64,000 nt of DNA from Antedon mediterranea. Taxonomy: Eukaryota; Echinodermata; Crinoidea; Comatulida; Antedonidae. This document shows, piece after piece, positions 33,779 through 48,600 of this stretch (its first letter is position 1; the number at the start of each line of letters is the position of its first letter). Location: the NCBI RefSeq assembly GCF_964355755.1, contig NC_092672.1, positions 34,034,501 through 34,098,500 on the forward strand, given 5' to 3'. A model generated the notes under the pieces. It was not told where the DNA came from. It saw only the letters and a list, made by a program, of their open reading frames with translations, and searched no databases. The position numbers and the translations under genes are program-made.

Positions 33779-34922
33779 ACAGTTTACTTTATAAGAAAAA
33801 TTATACGAATCGTGTGAAAAAATAAAAAAAAGTATATAAAAAAAAAGTATGTCTAATCATGGAGGAAAAAATAAATTATTTTTTCCTTATGGCCTAATCA
33901 CATGCCCTATTATTTGTTTGCAGCATCATGTTAATTCATTGTGTGGAAGTTGGTACATGCTTCCCAACTATTCCCCGACACAGTGGTGGTTTCTAGGTTA
34001 ACGACCGGCGAAGCATCACTGAGTGGGTTGTGGGTCATAGCATATCAAAATCCCCATATTAAGTTGAGAGGTAAAATCTACACATGCTTATTAATATTTG
34101 AAAACATACTGACTGTAATAAGTTTCAATGTCATTTAAATCAGGCTAAAAATTATGAAACTGTTTTGGCTTATAATTGCAATTCCAAATTATTCCAATAA
34201 ATCTTTTGCAGTGGTTGATGCAACCGAGACCCACTGACGAAATATGGGAAAAAATATTTAGCAGACAATAACATTGCTATATATTCATTTATTATAGGAT
34301 TACAGTATCAATTAAAGTAAATTAGTATTGGTGCTTTATGACGAGGTGGTGAATAAATTTTAGAAAACCTACAGAGTATATTATTTGTAGTACATCGCCC
34401 TCTGTAGTTTTTTGATAAAATTACAGGCTACTCTAGAAGTTTTTAAGTTGCTAAATGTCGCCCTCTTCACTAAAAGAATATTAATATTTGTTACATAAAT
34501 ATCTAGAAGTTGTTTATTTTATGTTTAGTGAATATAATATTAGGAATCGTAGTTCTCTGTAACATTTAAGAATACAATGACGGTAAACAAAATACAGTAA
34601 TATACCAATTATGTTTTATATTTACTCATAGTATTTTTTACGGAAGTATGTATTATAAAATGGTGTTTTTTTATCCTAAATTACAGCCATACTAATTTAT
34701 GGAAAGTTAAATTAATAATGTGTATTTAATATTATAGTGATCACCCATATAAAACAAGTTTGTAAAATATACCTCCAACTTTGAAGAATTATGTAAAGAA
34801 ATGATATTAGTGTGAAGTATATACAGTAAAGAACGCATATATTATAGTTTGTGTCATTGTAATATTGTTTTATAAAGATTGATGTTTATAGTATATTAAC
34901 AGTTTTAAGTCATATCAGCTTA

Positions 34923-35005
34923 AACCTTGGTTCCCGTTAGATGATTTATCGTGTCATGATTGGTCAAATTACTTGCATTTTGTTCTAGTGTGTACTAAGC
35001 TTAAA
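34923..35005. mobile_element. MITE family A, short diverged copy
   Basis: TTAAACCTTGGTTCCCGTTA at the left and TTCTAGTGTGTACTAAGCTT at the right, with the TGATTGGTCAAATTACTTGC core, give an ~83-bp internally deleted member. Confidence 0.55.
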
Positions 35006-35661
35006 CTATCTATAATATTTACATCTTCAAACAATTGCTGAAAGCCCATCTCATTTCGAATAGCATATGAAATGACGCAATTTCAACCTTGTTTCGAGCC
35101 TTGTGGACGTAGCGTAGCGTAGTGTTATTTCGGTTAAGCGCTATACAAAAATTATTTTGAGGATTGTATTTCATCTGCAGTCGGACCATTGTTCTTTTCA
35201 AGAGAGGTATGGGTTCGAGAACCGTCTGTTGTTCCATATTATTGTAGGCAAGATACTTTAGTCTTATTGCAATGCATGATAAAGAATGTTGTAGACTATT
35301 CAAAATGATCTTTGCTTTTCTTCCTTATATCTTATTCTTATTAACTCAAAATTATTTTTACTAACAAACATTACTATTTATATGCCTACTAGGCTAGTGT
35401 GTAAACATTATTGACATAATTTCATTATACATCCACATACAGTACAACTCTTCTTAACAATTTTTTCAATCTTCTATCAACTAAAAGTCGTAGTTAGTCA
35501 TGTCTCGGGTCACATTCTATGGTCACCGTACAGGTAGGCTACTACATCAGTACTTCTATGAATGGATGACTAGTTGGTGACAAGAACGCTAGTTGGTCAT
35601 ACCCAGTACCGTTTTTGATTTTACGATCATTCGGGAAACCACCTCACGACAATACATCCAT

Positions 35662-35993
35662 TAAGCTTGGTTCCCACTAGCGACGCAACATAACTGACGC
35701 AACATAAGAAAATTCTCTTCCAATAATTGTTTTTTCCCCCGCCTGCGTGAAATTAAACCTGCTTGTTGCGCGTCAACGCTAGCATGCCGTAGACTTTGAC
35801 CTGGTTTACTCCGCGTGCCTTTGAGTATGCGCGGTTATGTTTTCCAGTTGCATGAAATCAAACTGATTTGATTTCCCATAGCGATGTTTTGCAGCACTGT
35901 TGCGTCATCGATCCCCACTTGTCATTACGCAATTACAGCAATTTGCGTCGATTCCTCACTGATTTGCGTTGCGTTCTAGTGGGAACCACACTG
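35662..35993. mobile_element. MITE family A termini around a different ~290-bp core
   Basis: TTAAGCTTGGTTCCCACTAG and TTCTAGTGGGAACCACACTG bound ~330 bp. The centre (GCCTGCGTGAAATTAAACC, ACGCTAGCATGCCGTAGAC) is not shared with the 185-bp members, so the same ends have mobilised or captured another core. Confidence 0.7.
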
Positions 35994-36683
35994 TGCATGG
36001 CCTTATATTTGACATATATGGATTCAATATTGCATGCAGTAATTATACTTTTTAATGTGTATGGCTTCTTCCCAGAAATATAAATATATTTATGTTATTT
36101 ATATTATTCTACATGGTCGCCTAATAATGCCCAAGTATAATACATTTATTAAATGCCACTGGCATACCACCTGCATTGCTCCAGGCTTCAATTTATGATT
36201 TCGTACTGACTGATTGATGAGGATGGATTATAAGATGGGGTAAGCATGATTGATGATGAAAAGTAAGAAATAGATGACATAAATTTATTCATTCTTAATT
36301 GGTCTAATTATTCCAAATGAGAATCAGCCCACGTTAAAATCAAACTTGTTGAACTCGGAAGGATGCTTATAATTTACAATAAATAAACTATAACTATCGA
36401 TATCATATTTATGTTAAATAATAAAACGGTATTCTAGTACTGTAATAATAAAATTAAAAAATTAAAAAAGCATAAATACACTGATGTAATTGAAAATATT
36501 CAGTATTATTTATTAAGAAGGAGCTCTCAACCACAAACATTAATTTCACACAAATGAAAATATCTCTTGCTAATTTTTACAGTATTCTGTTCTTGCTACT
36601 TGATTAAAAAATGTATTTGAGCAACGTTGTTGGATTAAAATTGTTAATGCAAATATTATATGCATGTAAATAATGCCATTTTA

Positions 36684-39600
36684 TCAAGTATCATCATCTA
36701 AGCCCATCTCATCTTCATATTCCTTATTGGAAATCTGAAAAAAACAAATCAAAAACTGATGTATACCAGTATTTACCAATCAGTACAAATGTTGCAAACT
36801 AAAGTTACAAAATAAGTTACCTTTCCTCTCTTGAGCTTTTTCACCAGCATGGCATCTTTAGCGAGTTCTGCTAAATCATCTTCATCAAACTAATAATAAA
36901 AAGAACAATCAATTGTCAACTGCAAAATAGATTCAAACAGAATAATTGAAGTAAATGATAAAAAACGTGCCCATATCATTTCTGGGAATCCTTTATTGAA
37001 TTACAGTTTAAGCAAAAGTAGAAAGCTAATAAAATATTTATCATACTTGTTCTCGTTTCCTTTTCTTTGACATCTCTTTTCGTTGTCTTCTGTCTTGTCG
37101 TTTATTTTTCTTTTCTTTATGCAAAGACCATGCAGTTTGTTTCTTCTAAAAAAACAATGTAATGGTTATAGAATTTGTAAAATTTGCCACTATTCCCAGC
37201 TAAACCTAAATTTTCCTGCAACTTTTACCCTGCATACCAATTTTGACTTGAATGTAAAGTTTTAAAATGAATCAAAAACCCATACTTGAAATTCTTTCTT
37301 TATCTTCACTTGCTTTCCGTCCTGTTGTAACCTTAGTTTCTCTTTCCTGTGTTTTTCTCTTGACTTTTCCCTGAAATGAGTTGAATTTCATAAATGCAAA
37401 CTGCATAAAGTCTAGTACACCTTGAGGAACCTTCCCCTTTGACAAGAAAAGGTTTTCAAAGTTTGCTAGTGTAAACCAGTTGACAAACTTCAGTACAAAT
37501 TTTTCTTGGCTAACTTTACTTTGGAAAATACAGTAAACCCCAAGTTTGCAAAACAAAACTAGACTTGACTCATTGATAATCAAAGAACTATAAACATGGG
37601 TTAAAATATAAACAACTACCTGAAAGGTATAGCTTGAATATCAACATTTGAAGCTTGAAATTCTGGGAATTTCCGTCCCTTTGTTTCAGGCATCTTGGGC
37701 ATCTGCAACAGGCCAAAGCCATTTGCTAGTTTTCCAAGCTCTAAATCTAAACATAAGAAAGAAACATGTAAAGGTATCTATTTAGTAAGCTTAAGCTTAG
37801 ATAACATCCTACTAATTAACAAGAATTAAGTTTACAACTACAAAGGTAAAATTGGCATTATATAATTAATCTCACCTTTTGCTCTAAAAATGAGACTGCA
37901 TTCATGTTTAACATACGCCTGGTAGAAAGACACAAATGCTTGCATTCCTTTCTCATATATTGCACTGAAAAATACAAAAGGATATCTTTGGTCATTATTA
38001 AGTAACACTCCAATTCTTCGATTAGGATCAGCCAATTGGTAAACTATATAATAGTTAACTACTGTATCCCAATAATTCCTTCGATGTTTGAATAGTTCCA
38101 AATGCTTTAATTTAGCGAAAACCTAATTTTGCACAATATCAGAATGTGAACACTTCCTTTAGAATTTCCAGAGTGTTAACTAATACTATATTGTACAGTT
38201 TGTCTTAGGACAACTTTAAAATGAAAATGGGAGAGGGTCGAGCTTTTAAATTTTACAGATAAGTGTGATTCAATTACGAAAGCTGGTAGTCTTATTACCT
38301 GATCTTGCTTGCATTTGCATCAGTCACACACTTTTGTGAGGTTGCATCAAAAATAAACACAAAAGTTGAATAATTCCAAATATAGAAAATCTCCAAATAT
38401 AGAAAATCTCCAAATAGAAAATCTCCTAATATAGAAAATCTCCAAATGTTCATCAGAAACAAAATTGCTTCCTTTAATTATAGTAATACTATTATAAGTA
38501 ACAAAGTGCATTTATCTTTCTTTTTAAGCTCTACTTCTAAGCTTCAATGTAAAATCATTCCAAATATGGAAAAACTCCAAATATAGAAAATTTCCAAATA
38601 GAAAATCTCCAAATATAGAAAATCTCCAAACGTTCATCAGAAACACAAATTGTTTCCTTTAAACAGTACGCTATTATAAATGACAAAGTGCATTTATATT
38701 TCTTTTTAAGCTCTACTTCTAAGCTTTAATGTTGAATCATTCCAAATATGGAAAATCTCAAAATATGGAAATCTCCAAATATAGAAAATCTCCAAATATA
38801 GAAAATCTCCAAACGTTCATCAGAAACACAAATCGATTCCTTTAAACAGTACGCTATTATAAATGACAAAGTGTATTTTTTTTTTTTAAGCTTCTAAAAT
38901 TCAATAATTCTTCTATATATAAAATTGTTTCTTTTTTTTCTAAATAGTCATCAATATAAAAGGCACAAATTGTCGATGACTGAACACGTTCCAATTGGCT
39001 ACATGCACCATTTTCCATGGAGTTTAAAATCTTCAAACAACCATTTGCTTTTGTTCACATTATTATTATTTCCTTTGCAAACTATTTGTTGGGCAAAACA
39101 GTTGAGCAGGCAATTTTAGCAAATCTCGATTTTTTCTTAACAATTCTTTATAGTTATTTGTCCAAAAGCAACCAACGTCATGATGAATTGTGACTCACAA
39201 TTTGACAAAAAATTTTCCACATTTTACAAATTTCCTACTACTTACTAATATTACAACTGTACAACTGTTATGCCTTAGTTATTAACCAGTATTTGTATTT
39301 TCAACTTGATTTAGTGATTTACAGAAAACAAGTGATTTTAATCGTTTTCTGTAAGTTGGTACACGAATCCAATACAAGATAGGAAAACACCATGTTAACA
39401 AAATACCAAAGGTTCTTGAATATGATGTAATAGTCATTAAATTGGGACAGTCCAAACAAAAGAATGCATACACATTAACCATAGAATAAGGTAACTGAAA
39501 AACAAAATGGACTGTTGTCATAATAAGCAGTGTTACTGCTAACTGTTTAGACTTTATCCATTCAGTTTTCTTACTACGTTGCTGAGTTGTCAACTTCTCT

Positions 39601-42600
39601 GAACTTTTTACCATTTTATACAATAAAATATTTAATATAGTAACAAACCCCAGAATTATTAAACTACAAAAGTTTGATATTACCATTATATAAAGCATAA
39701 TGTTAAGATACAAAAAATACAAATCAATATATAATAAAGTAGAAAGGCTTAAAAAAAATAAAATACTAAATGACCACAAAATACACAAAAATATTTTATA
39801 CCATTTTAACTTAATGCATTTATACCATACTGGTCTTGCAACCGCAAAATACCGGTCAATCGATAGAATTGCAAAGTGAACAATACCAAAACAAAATTCT
39901 ATTATAACTAAGGAAAGGGACAAAAAAGTTAATTTTATTGAAATATTCAACACGGCAACCACCCAAGATACACTTAAAATGCAAAAGGACAATGCAGTGC
40001 TTCCTATGATGAACATTGCCTTTGTCATTATCTGAGGGTATCTGAATATGGACAGGAAAAAAATGAAATTTAAAGTGAAACTTATCAAAGAAAAAGATAA
40101 ATCAATTTCATAATTGGTCCATCGCATTATATTTCCATTGAAATAATCCATGATGAAGTGATCCAAAAATGTATTATACAATTTCTCAGTTAATACTACA
40201 GTACTACTCATACATTAAATAATGTATATTGTCACATATTAGCAATAATGAACAAGTCCTAATATAGACACAAAATGATCAAACAAATTCAAGTATATAC
40301 TGTAATATATATGGCAGTTATATAAAACTGACCATATTTGGCACAGAAATCCTGCTTGCAATCAAATCAATTTGCAATCAACAATGTATGCAATATAACG
40401 AATATATGCATGATGAAAAATAATTAAGAAACATTTTTCAAAGGCCAGAAGCGAGTTATCTGAAGACTAAATCAACTTTATGTAGAGACGTGTAGGCCTA
40501 TTTCATCACAAATGATGATGTGAACGAAATTTAAATAAATCATTCAGCACAAAATTGAATTTCAGTAAATCATATTAGTCAATGAAAAGATTCTTCATTT
40601 TTTTTATGAAACTTAATATCAATAATTTAATTGATGAACAAAGAAAGTACATTACATACATCAACGACAACTAGTTTGACAATAAACGTCTTCAATTATA
40701 CCAATTCTTCACACATGTCAAAGAATACAATTGATTATTCAAACATACAACCACAATACATTATTTAAATTAAGTAATATGATGACAGTAACGATGCTGT
40801 TGAGACAAAATCTAATAAACTAAGCTCTATAGAAAAATTTCTTTGTTTTTCCACTTTTCCATTTTTAAAAACTTTACATGTAACAGATTTAAAGACTTAA
40901 AAGCTATATCTAACATCCTCCAAAAATATCCTTTGCTCAATTTTCAAAAAGCACAAAATCATTGGCTGTATTTGCCAATAATTGCAGTGGTTTTTTTCCA
41001 AGCACCCTTTGATTAAAAAAACCAAATCAATCAACCATTTAAAAAATCAAATAAATTTGGATTTTCCAGAAGCAGGTTTAGCCAGCAAGTTAAGAATTAT
41101 ATTTTAAAATATCTGGTTTGTAATCAAATTGATTCATCAAGTGATTGAATTTCCAACTTGATTTGGAGTTTTACATGACACAACTGCTTTTACATGTTTT
41201 CGATGAGTTGCTGAACGAAGCAAATATACAACAGGAAAGTAACTAATGGTAAGATGGATAGAAGCATTAAAAATGGTAATCAAGAAATTTAAGGGGCAGT
41301 AAAGACAAAAATAGAAATAAAGATTAACTAATGCATAAGGCAAGGAAAATATCAAATTACCAAACGATAACATCATTAATGTCACTGCCAAATGGCGCGT
41401 TTTCTTCATTCTCCGTTTTCTAGTTTCTTGTGATGTCAGTAATTGTTTGGTCTGATTTAACACTTTTCTGTACAATAATATGTTCAGTAAAGACGTTATT
41501 TTAATGATAACCACACTTATGCAACTTGAAACAAGTATTAACATATCCCATGCATTCAGTAACCAATAAAAACTGATTGAAATTAATAAATAAATACAGA
41601 CTGAAAATACAATAGAAAATATCCACAAAATAATACAAACAGTTGTATAACGCTTGACCGTGAGGCTCCTGTAATATATTGGCTTTGAAACAGCAAGATA
41701 ACGATCAATTGTTATCAATCCAATGTTAACAAAGTAGAAAAGAATCTTGACATATATTAGTGTATACAAAAAGTACAGTAAACTTTCATAACTTGGTATT
41801 ACTATAATAAACATGCAAAAAGCTGTTACGCTATTTGACAAACTGGTACTTGCAATCAGAACATCAGTTTTTGGTAAACTCTTCTTACGATATCTTATGA
41901 TAGATAAAAAAAGGATGAAATTGAATAAAAATCCAATGACGCAAAAAGTGATATATAGCACATAAAAGAAAATATATATGATTGATTCCTGTTCAGAAAA
42001 GTCGGTTACATTGTTTTGAGTTGTGTAATCCATTATTCAAATATCTATAATTCAAATGCAAAGTCAAATGGTCACTCAAAAGTAAAAACATATGCACAGT
42101 ATAATTGAAAGGTTGCTAGTGTTTAGTGAAACAAAACACAACTCCGTGACTGTCCTAATATAGAAATGAAAGTTTTAAGACGTTTGGAGCAAGTGACTTT
42201 CATAAAATAAACATAACAATGTCCCAACATCAATCAAACATAGCTACCTATAAGTCAATATACTGGTTTAACAGTGTCATAGCAAAACACCAACTGCTCT
42301 GTCACAAGCTATTTCCTAATAAAGAAATAAAGTCTTTGGCGTTTTGAGTACGTTTCATTCAATCAACCACAACTGTCCAATAAAGACCCACAGTAACTAC
42401 AGTTTTGTATCTTGATGTATGCTTTAATTGCCTTTTTGATAATGATTATTAATATTTTGCCAATAAAAATAAATTATTAACACGCATCAAATACTTAAGA
42501 GACATGTAAGTTTATTCATCATATTGATTCCTACATTCACTTGTCATTTAACAAGCTATTTTTAGTTCGAATCACATTTGTTTTTTCACAATTACTAATC

Positions 42601-45600
42601 TTACAATAAAATCAATAACTTTCAACCAGGGAGTTAATTTCAACAATAATTACTAATGACAATGTACATAAACTAAACTTTGATGGCAGTAGTCACGACA
42701 AAATGTCAATTTAAAGACCTCAAAATGACATATTTAACCTGCTCATATTTGGGCACCATCACACTTTTTTTAGTTTGATAGAAGTGTAAACATAGTTTAA
42801 AGCTCTGTTTACATTATCAAACCAGTGGACTCAATGATGACATATGACTACCATATTTGAGCATATCACTACCATATTTGGGCACATCACACTTTTTTGT
42901 CACATAAAGTTTGACAGTGTAGTCAGAGCTTAAGAAACCCTTAAATTCTGTACAAGTCGTGTCCCGTATAGCAAAAGGATTGTATAAACACATTTAGCAA
43001 ATTTCAGCTACTCTAAAAAAATTGTATAATAGATGAGAAAACTCAAATGTTTGGATGTATAATAAATATTGACCATCATATTATATGTCCTGTTTGAAAA
43101 TATTTTTGTAGGCCTATCTCTTATTTTTTGGGCTGATCGATGAATCAACTTAAGACAAAACATTAATTTGCATTTCCAACTTGATTTGGAGTTTTACATA
43201 TCAAAACTGCTTTTACCAGTTTCCGATGAGTTGCTGAACGAAGCAAATATAAAGCAGGGAAGTAAATTATAACAAGGTAACCTAAAATATACAGAATAAG
43301 TACCAACATATCCATGAAATGACAATCAAAGCAATGACGGAAATACAAGTATATTATCGTTAACACCGCATACGGCAAAGAGAAAATCATATTACCAAAT
43401 GATAACATTAACAATGTCACTGCCAAGTGCCGTGATTTCCTCAATCTGTTTTTCAAAGTTTCTTTGTGATGTCAGTAAATGTTTAGTCCGATTTACTTTT
43501 CTGTACAACAGTATGTTTAGTAAATGTATTACTGTGATAATAACCACACTTATGCAACTTGTAATGAATAGTAACATACGCAATGCCGTCATTAACAAAT
43601 TAAAATTGTTGTATATGACAGCATACAAACAAACAGAAAATATAATGGAGAATGTCCACAAAATAAGACAAGCTGTTGTATAACGCTTGACCGTGATGTT
43701 CCTGTAATAAATTGGTTTTGAAACCGCAAGATATCGGTCAATTGATATCAATCCACTGTTAACAAAGTAAAATAGAATATTCACACATATTAATATATAC
43801 AAAAAGTAAGAAAGATATTCATTACTTTGCAGTTGTATAACAAATAATGATGAAGTATTTACACTGTTTGACAAGGTGGTGCTCGCAATCAAAATGTTAG
43901 TTTTTGTTATCATTTTAGTATATCTTATGATAGATATAAAAAACATAAAATTGATTGAAAATCCAATGGAAGAAAAGAACATTAAATACACTTTAAACAA
44001 GACATATCCTTGCAAGTCCAGTGCAAACAATTCTGTTGCGTTGCCTTGATTTGTGGAATCCATTATGAATCAAACAACAACTTATCTATTTCACGTTTTC
44101 CAAGACAGACTATAGTAAAGAAGAACTTTGACAAAAATAAATTTGAGTCGCGCAAAAACAGGCAGTAAAAAACTATGCTGAAGAAAGAGTAAAACATGCA
44201 CTGAAAATTGATGTTACAGTATATATACACTAACACAAGTTTACCACGTATTTAGTGAAATGTTGTCTGTGAAAGAGTATATCCTAATAAAAAATAAAGT
44301 CATAAGACAAGAATTTTGAGGTTTCGATCACGCTATAACAATCTTCTGGAAAATGTGTCAATCAAAAAAAAAACATTTTATTCCACAACAAAACCAAATC
44401 AATCAGATACTTGAGAGATAGGCATATTGGATCTGTCATATTCATACCATACCATTATGAAGTTAATAAGCAATTTTAGTTTCACTTCTATGTAGTTTGT
44501 TTAATCCTAAGCTACTCGTCTTACAATAAAATCAATACGTACGTATGATATATCTAGATAATTTCAATCTAATTATAAATAACCAAGTGAAGCAGTATGT
44601 TTACATTAATTTCAACTGTCATAACATTCTAGTCATGTCATTAAAAAATTGATATTAAATGTGTTTTATTTTAGCCTACATAAAGCAACAAACTTAATTG
44701 AGATTACAAGACTACACTAATTCTTATGCATCTTGTTATGTTCAAGCATGGAGAAGTTCTCCATGCTTGAAGTAAAGGTGCCAATTAGAGCTTAAAACAT
44801 TGTTCACACTTGACTTTAAATGGTAAATTTATTATTTATTATTATAGGAGTTGGATAGCCGAGTGGTTAGGACACTTGAATGTCGTACAGATAGACCCAG
44901 GTTCAATGCCCGACAACTCCCAGTTCACTCAGCTGTAAAATGAGTACCTGGTTGAAAATACTAGGGAGAAAAAAGGCGGCGTGGAAAGGAACTGGCCACC
45001 TACCACATAATGCCGAGGCTTAGTACAATGAGCTCATAACAGCTCATTCCCCTACGTTCAGAGAACACGGGACTCACCACGCACCTTCAGACAGTTTCAT
45101 TTTTTTTAAACAAATCTGAAAATCACAGGGTTGTGGTAGCAACTGCATTTGGTCGTTGAGAACAAAACATTGTTATCAACGAACGTCTGTAATTAGGAAG
45201 TCGTACCCAGTGCAGCACAGGAAAAAGTATTATATAAAAGCATAAGCATATTTCAACTACTGCAAAGAATGTTGTTTCATGTTTTTTATAATAAAAACAT
45301 GAAATACAAAAAAGATGACAAAATACATACGTTTGGAGAAATATTAAATATGGAATCATAAATATTACAAACAACATGCTCCAAAATATCAATGTTCTGG
45401 CTACTTGTCTTGATTTTCTTAAACTGTTTCTCTTGCTCTGAATATGATTTTGAATCTTTTTTTTTCGGATAAGTCGGTAAAGCAAAGCACTCAATATAAT
45501 TGAACAAACTATCAAAAAAAAACCTAAACTACTAACAATAAAAGCAGGAATAACAGGGAGTGGATTTACTAGCATGTCATCCATCCGTGAAAATTTTAAA

Positions 45601-48600
45601 TGCACTATGACTGGAAATAAAATACCGAAAACCCACATTACACCACAAATTACTTTGTAGACATTTGCTTTCATATTTTGATATGCAACAGGAATTAATA
45701 TTGCAATGTAACGATCAAGCGATATCAATAGTATATCAACAATTGTCATCAAAGTTTGTACGCTGTGAAAGGTCGCAATAAAATACCATAATGCAATAGG
45801 AATTCCGACGGTAACTGCCAAGGAATAAAAAATAACTCCCACGATCGAAAGTACAATGTTCGTAAAGCAAGCACTCATGAAAAAAATGCTTGTCTTAATT
45901 TTGTTTTTGTAAAACCTTACAATAGAAAGTATGAATAATATATTGAGTAGAAGTCCACAAGAATAGAGTGTTTCAAGAAACACAATTCTTCCTATAGCCC
46001 TGGGTTCGTCAAACTTTTGATACGATAAATTGATGTACATGAAAAATTCACATTCTTCCATTGTCGTTATTTTCACCACAAAAAAGATGTTCACTACTAT
46101 TTTGATTACAGTCAACTCTCCAAATACCAGATTCTCTGAAAACTGGAAACTCTCCCAAAACCGAAACTTTTCTTGAGGTACAAAAAGTCCAAAATTTATT
46201 TTTACAATTAAAAACACATTCTGTATACCAGACTTTCCAGAAAACCAGATATATTAAGTCAGCCTAAATGTGCCCGGTTTATTGTATTATTTATTTGAAA
46301 ATGTTATGTCCAATCCAATAACTTATTTCTGCCAAATACTTGTCAGCAGGAAGTTCAGACCCTTCTGTTGTTATGTCTTGTAAATTGTGTTTGGGTTTAC
46401 AAACTGTCATCAGATAACAACAACAAAATTACTTGTATCAAACTCTATAGTCTGATTGACAGAATTTAATAAAGATTGAATAGTTAGTACTGAAGGGGAG
46501 AAATATGAGCAAATTTACTTATCAAAATGATGTTTTCCATTTATTACATTTCCAAGATCAACAAAATTGTTAGATCACTCATGTTACAAACACTACAATG
46601 CTAAATTGTAATAACCTATTTATGTCTTTAATGATGTAAATCTTGAACAAAAAAAAATGAACATGACACTAGAGATAGTTTTAAACAATTGTTTATTTAC
46701 TTTCTGATGATTTTCATTGGTTCATTGGTTAATTTTGATTGGTCAAATAATGAGTAGGGGTCGTCAAACACACGGCCAGCCTGTGGTTCTTTTATGGCCA
46801 GCCTGTGGTCCGAGGGCGCTAGACATTTAGACAGAGAGATGTAATAAGAACACTAGAGGGCGTACTCCAGACTGAAAAGTGATTCCAACAGGAGGAGGAA
46901 CCAACAAGATGGCGGCCGTAAATGTGTCCAAAAACATTATTTAATATAACAAATAATAATCTAATATAATACATTAAGACCCATGAATTACAACACATAT
47001 TCTTGTCAAAGCACAGTGAAGTTTTTATAAAATGAAAACAGCTGTAGAGGGCTCACTTTAGAAAAGCATGGAAAAGTTATGTCTAGCGCCCTTGGGACCA
47101 CAGGCTGGCCAGTATGTCTAGCGTCCTCGGACCACAGGCTGGCCAAAAAAGAATCACAGAGCCGAGACGGGCTGTTTGTGTGTTTTCATGCTAGCGCCCT
47201 CGGGACCACAGGCTGGCCAAATGTCTAGCGCCCTCGGACCACAGGCTGGCCAAAAAAGAGAACCACAGGCTGACCGTGTGTTTGACGACCCCTTTAGCAA
47301 ATAATTGTCCATCCAACACACTGTAAAGAAAGTTTGAAATATTGAATCAATAGGCTTGCCTCACTTTCTTTAGATTTTGTCTTATATTATCTTTATTCAT
47401 TTCATTTTCATATAGAATTTCATTAAACATGTATCTCTAAAACATATTAGTCTACATTTCATTATCTTATGACATTTATTTATCAATTTATACAGTATAA
47501 TAGAGATACAGTACAGATGGATAAGACATAAACAAACAATACATAACTAGAAGATTTGACACCTTGTTACATTTATTCTCCAGAACTAACAAACAAATAA
47601 AGTTCAATACAAGACCAAACAACCTTTTTTTTAAAGTGTTATAATGTCCTCCTAAAAAAAATTTTTTTTTTCAATTTGTTTTGTTGAATATGCCATTTTA
47701 AATTATTGTCATATAACAGTTATTTACTTTGACCAAAAACTGGATTGGAAAAAAAAAATTATTTTTCTAAAAAAAATATAATTTTTGAATAGCCAAAAAA
47801 TACCTGTTTTTTTGTTAAAATATGTGAAATAATTATTTGTAGTGATTTTTTTTCTACAGAAGTGAATAACTTTTTTTTTTTAATTAACTCTATTAATCTT
47901 TATTTTGGATGTTTTTGGGGGACAAAACATCTTTAACTAATTGAAGTAGGTAATTTATTCGCACCAAGATTCAACAATTGATACAATTACACTGTGAAAG
48001 ATATAGAGTTCTGCGGTGTGACGTCACAATAGATGCCGCTGCATGGTTTCTAGCCAACCAAAAAATGCGTTCAACCCTACTATGTTGATAATCTGTATAG
48101 ATCTGTATTTCTATCAAATTATGTATCTTAGCTTGATTTTTTAACCTAAAAAACAAATATTTTGTGATCTTTTGAAATTTTATTGAAAATTATTAAGTTT
48201 ACTCCTTCAATAAGCCTATTCCAAACCATTGGTGACCTTGGAGTAACTACGGCAGGTTAAATGCATTTTTTGGTTGGCTAGCAACCATGCAGCGCCACCT
48301 ACCGTCGTGACGTCAGCACCGCAGAACTCTATAATCTTACAATGCAGAAACTGCATTATTTGCTTTTGACAACACTAGCAGGACATTGTTACGATAGGAA
48401 GGAATACGAACCCAGTAAAGAATTGGAAAGAAGATGTAGTATAAACCGTTAGATAACAAAGCCATGATAACAAAATTTGGGTAGTCCTCAGGACCAATAG
48501 ATTCATGAACAATTGATACAAAAACAACAAATGTAATAATCTCAAGAATCATTATCGGCAGAAACAGGAGAAAGTTCATAAGAACTGTCAAGAACAAAGT

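Larger units (their letters stand above)
33779..36683. other. Convergent spacer between MNT and DDX55, with two family A MITEs
   Basis: 2.9 kb between the MNT stop (plus) and the DDX55 stop (minus). A poly-adenylation-like AATAAA precedes A-runs near 33820. Family A relatives lie at 34923-35005 and 35662-35993. The remainder is AT-rich with no supported gene. Confidence 0.6.

Noticed and set aside
44847-44920. Functional tRNA gene
   Set aside because: The acceptor stem and A/B boxes are good, but the anticodon arm does not fold convincingly, and a SINE body follows directly.
46062-46217. 52-residue N-terminal extension of GPCR member 4
   Set aside because: It precedes a good receptor start (46061) and looks like part of an ACTCTCC/CCAGA repeat; related receptors have no such extension.
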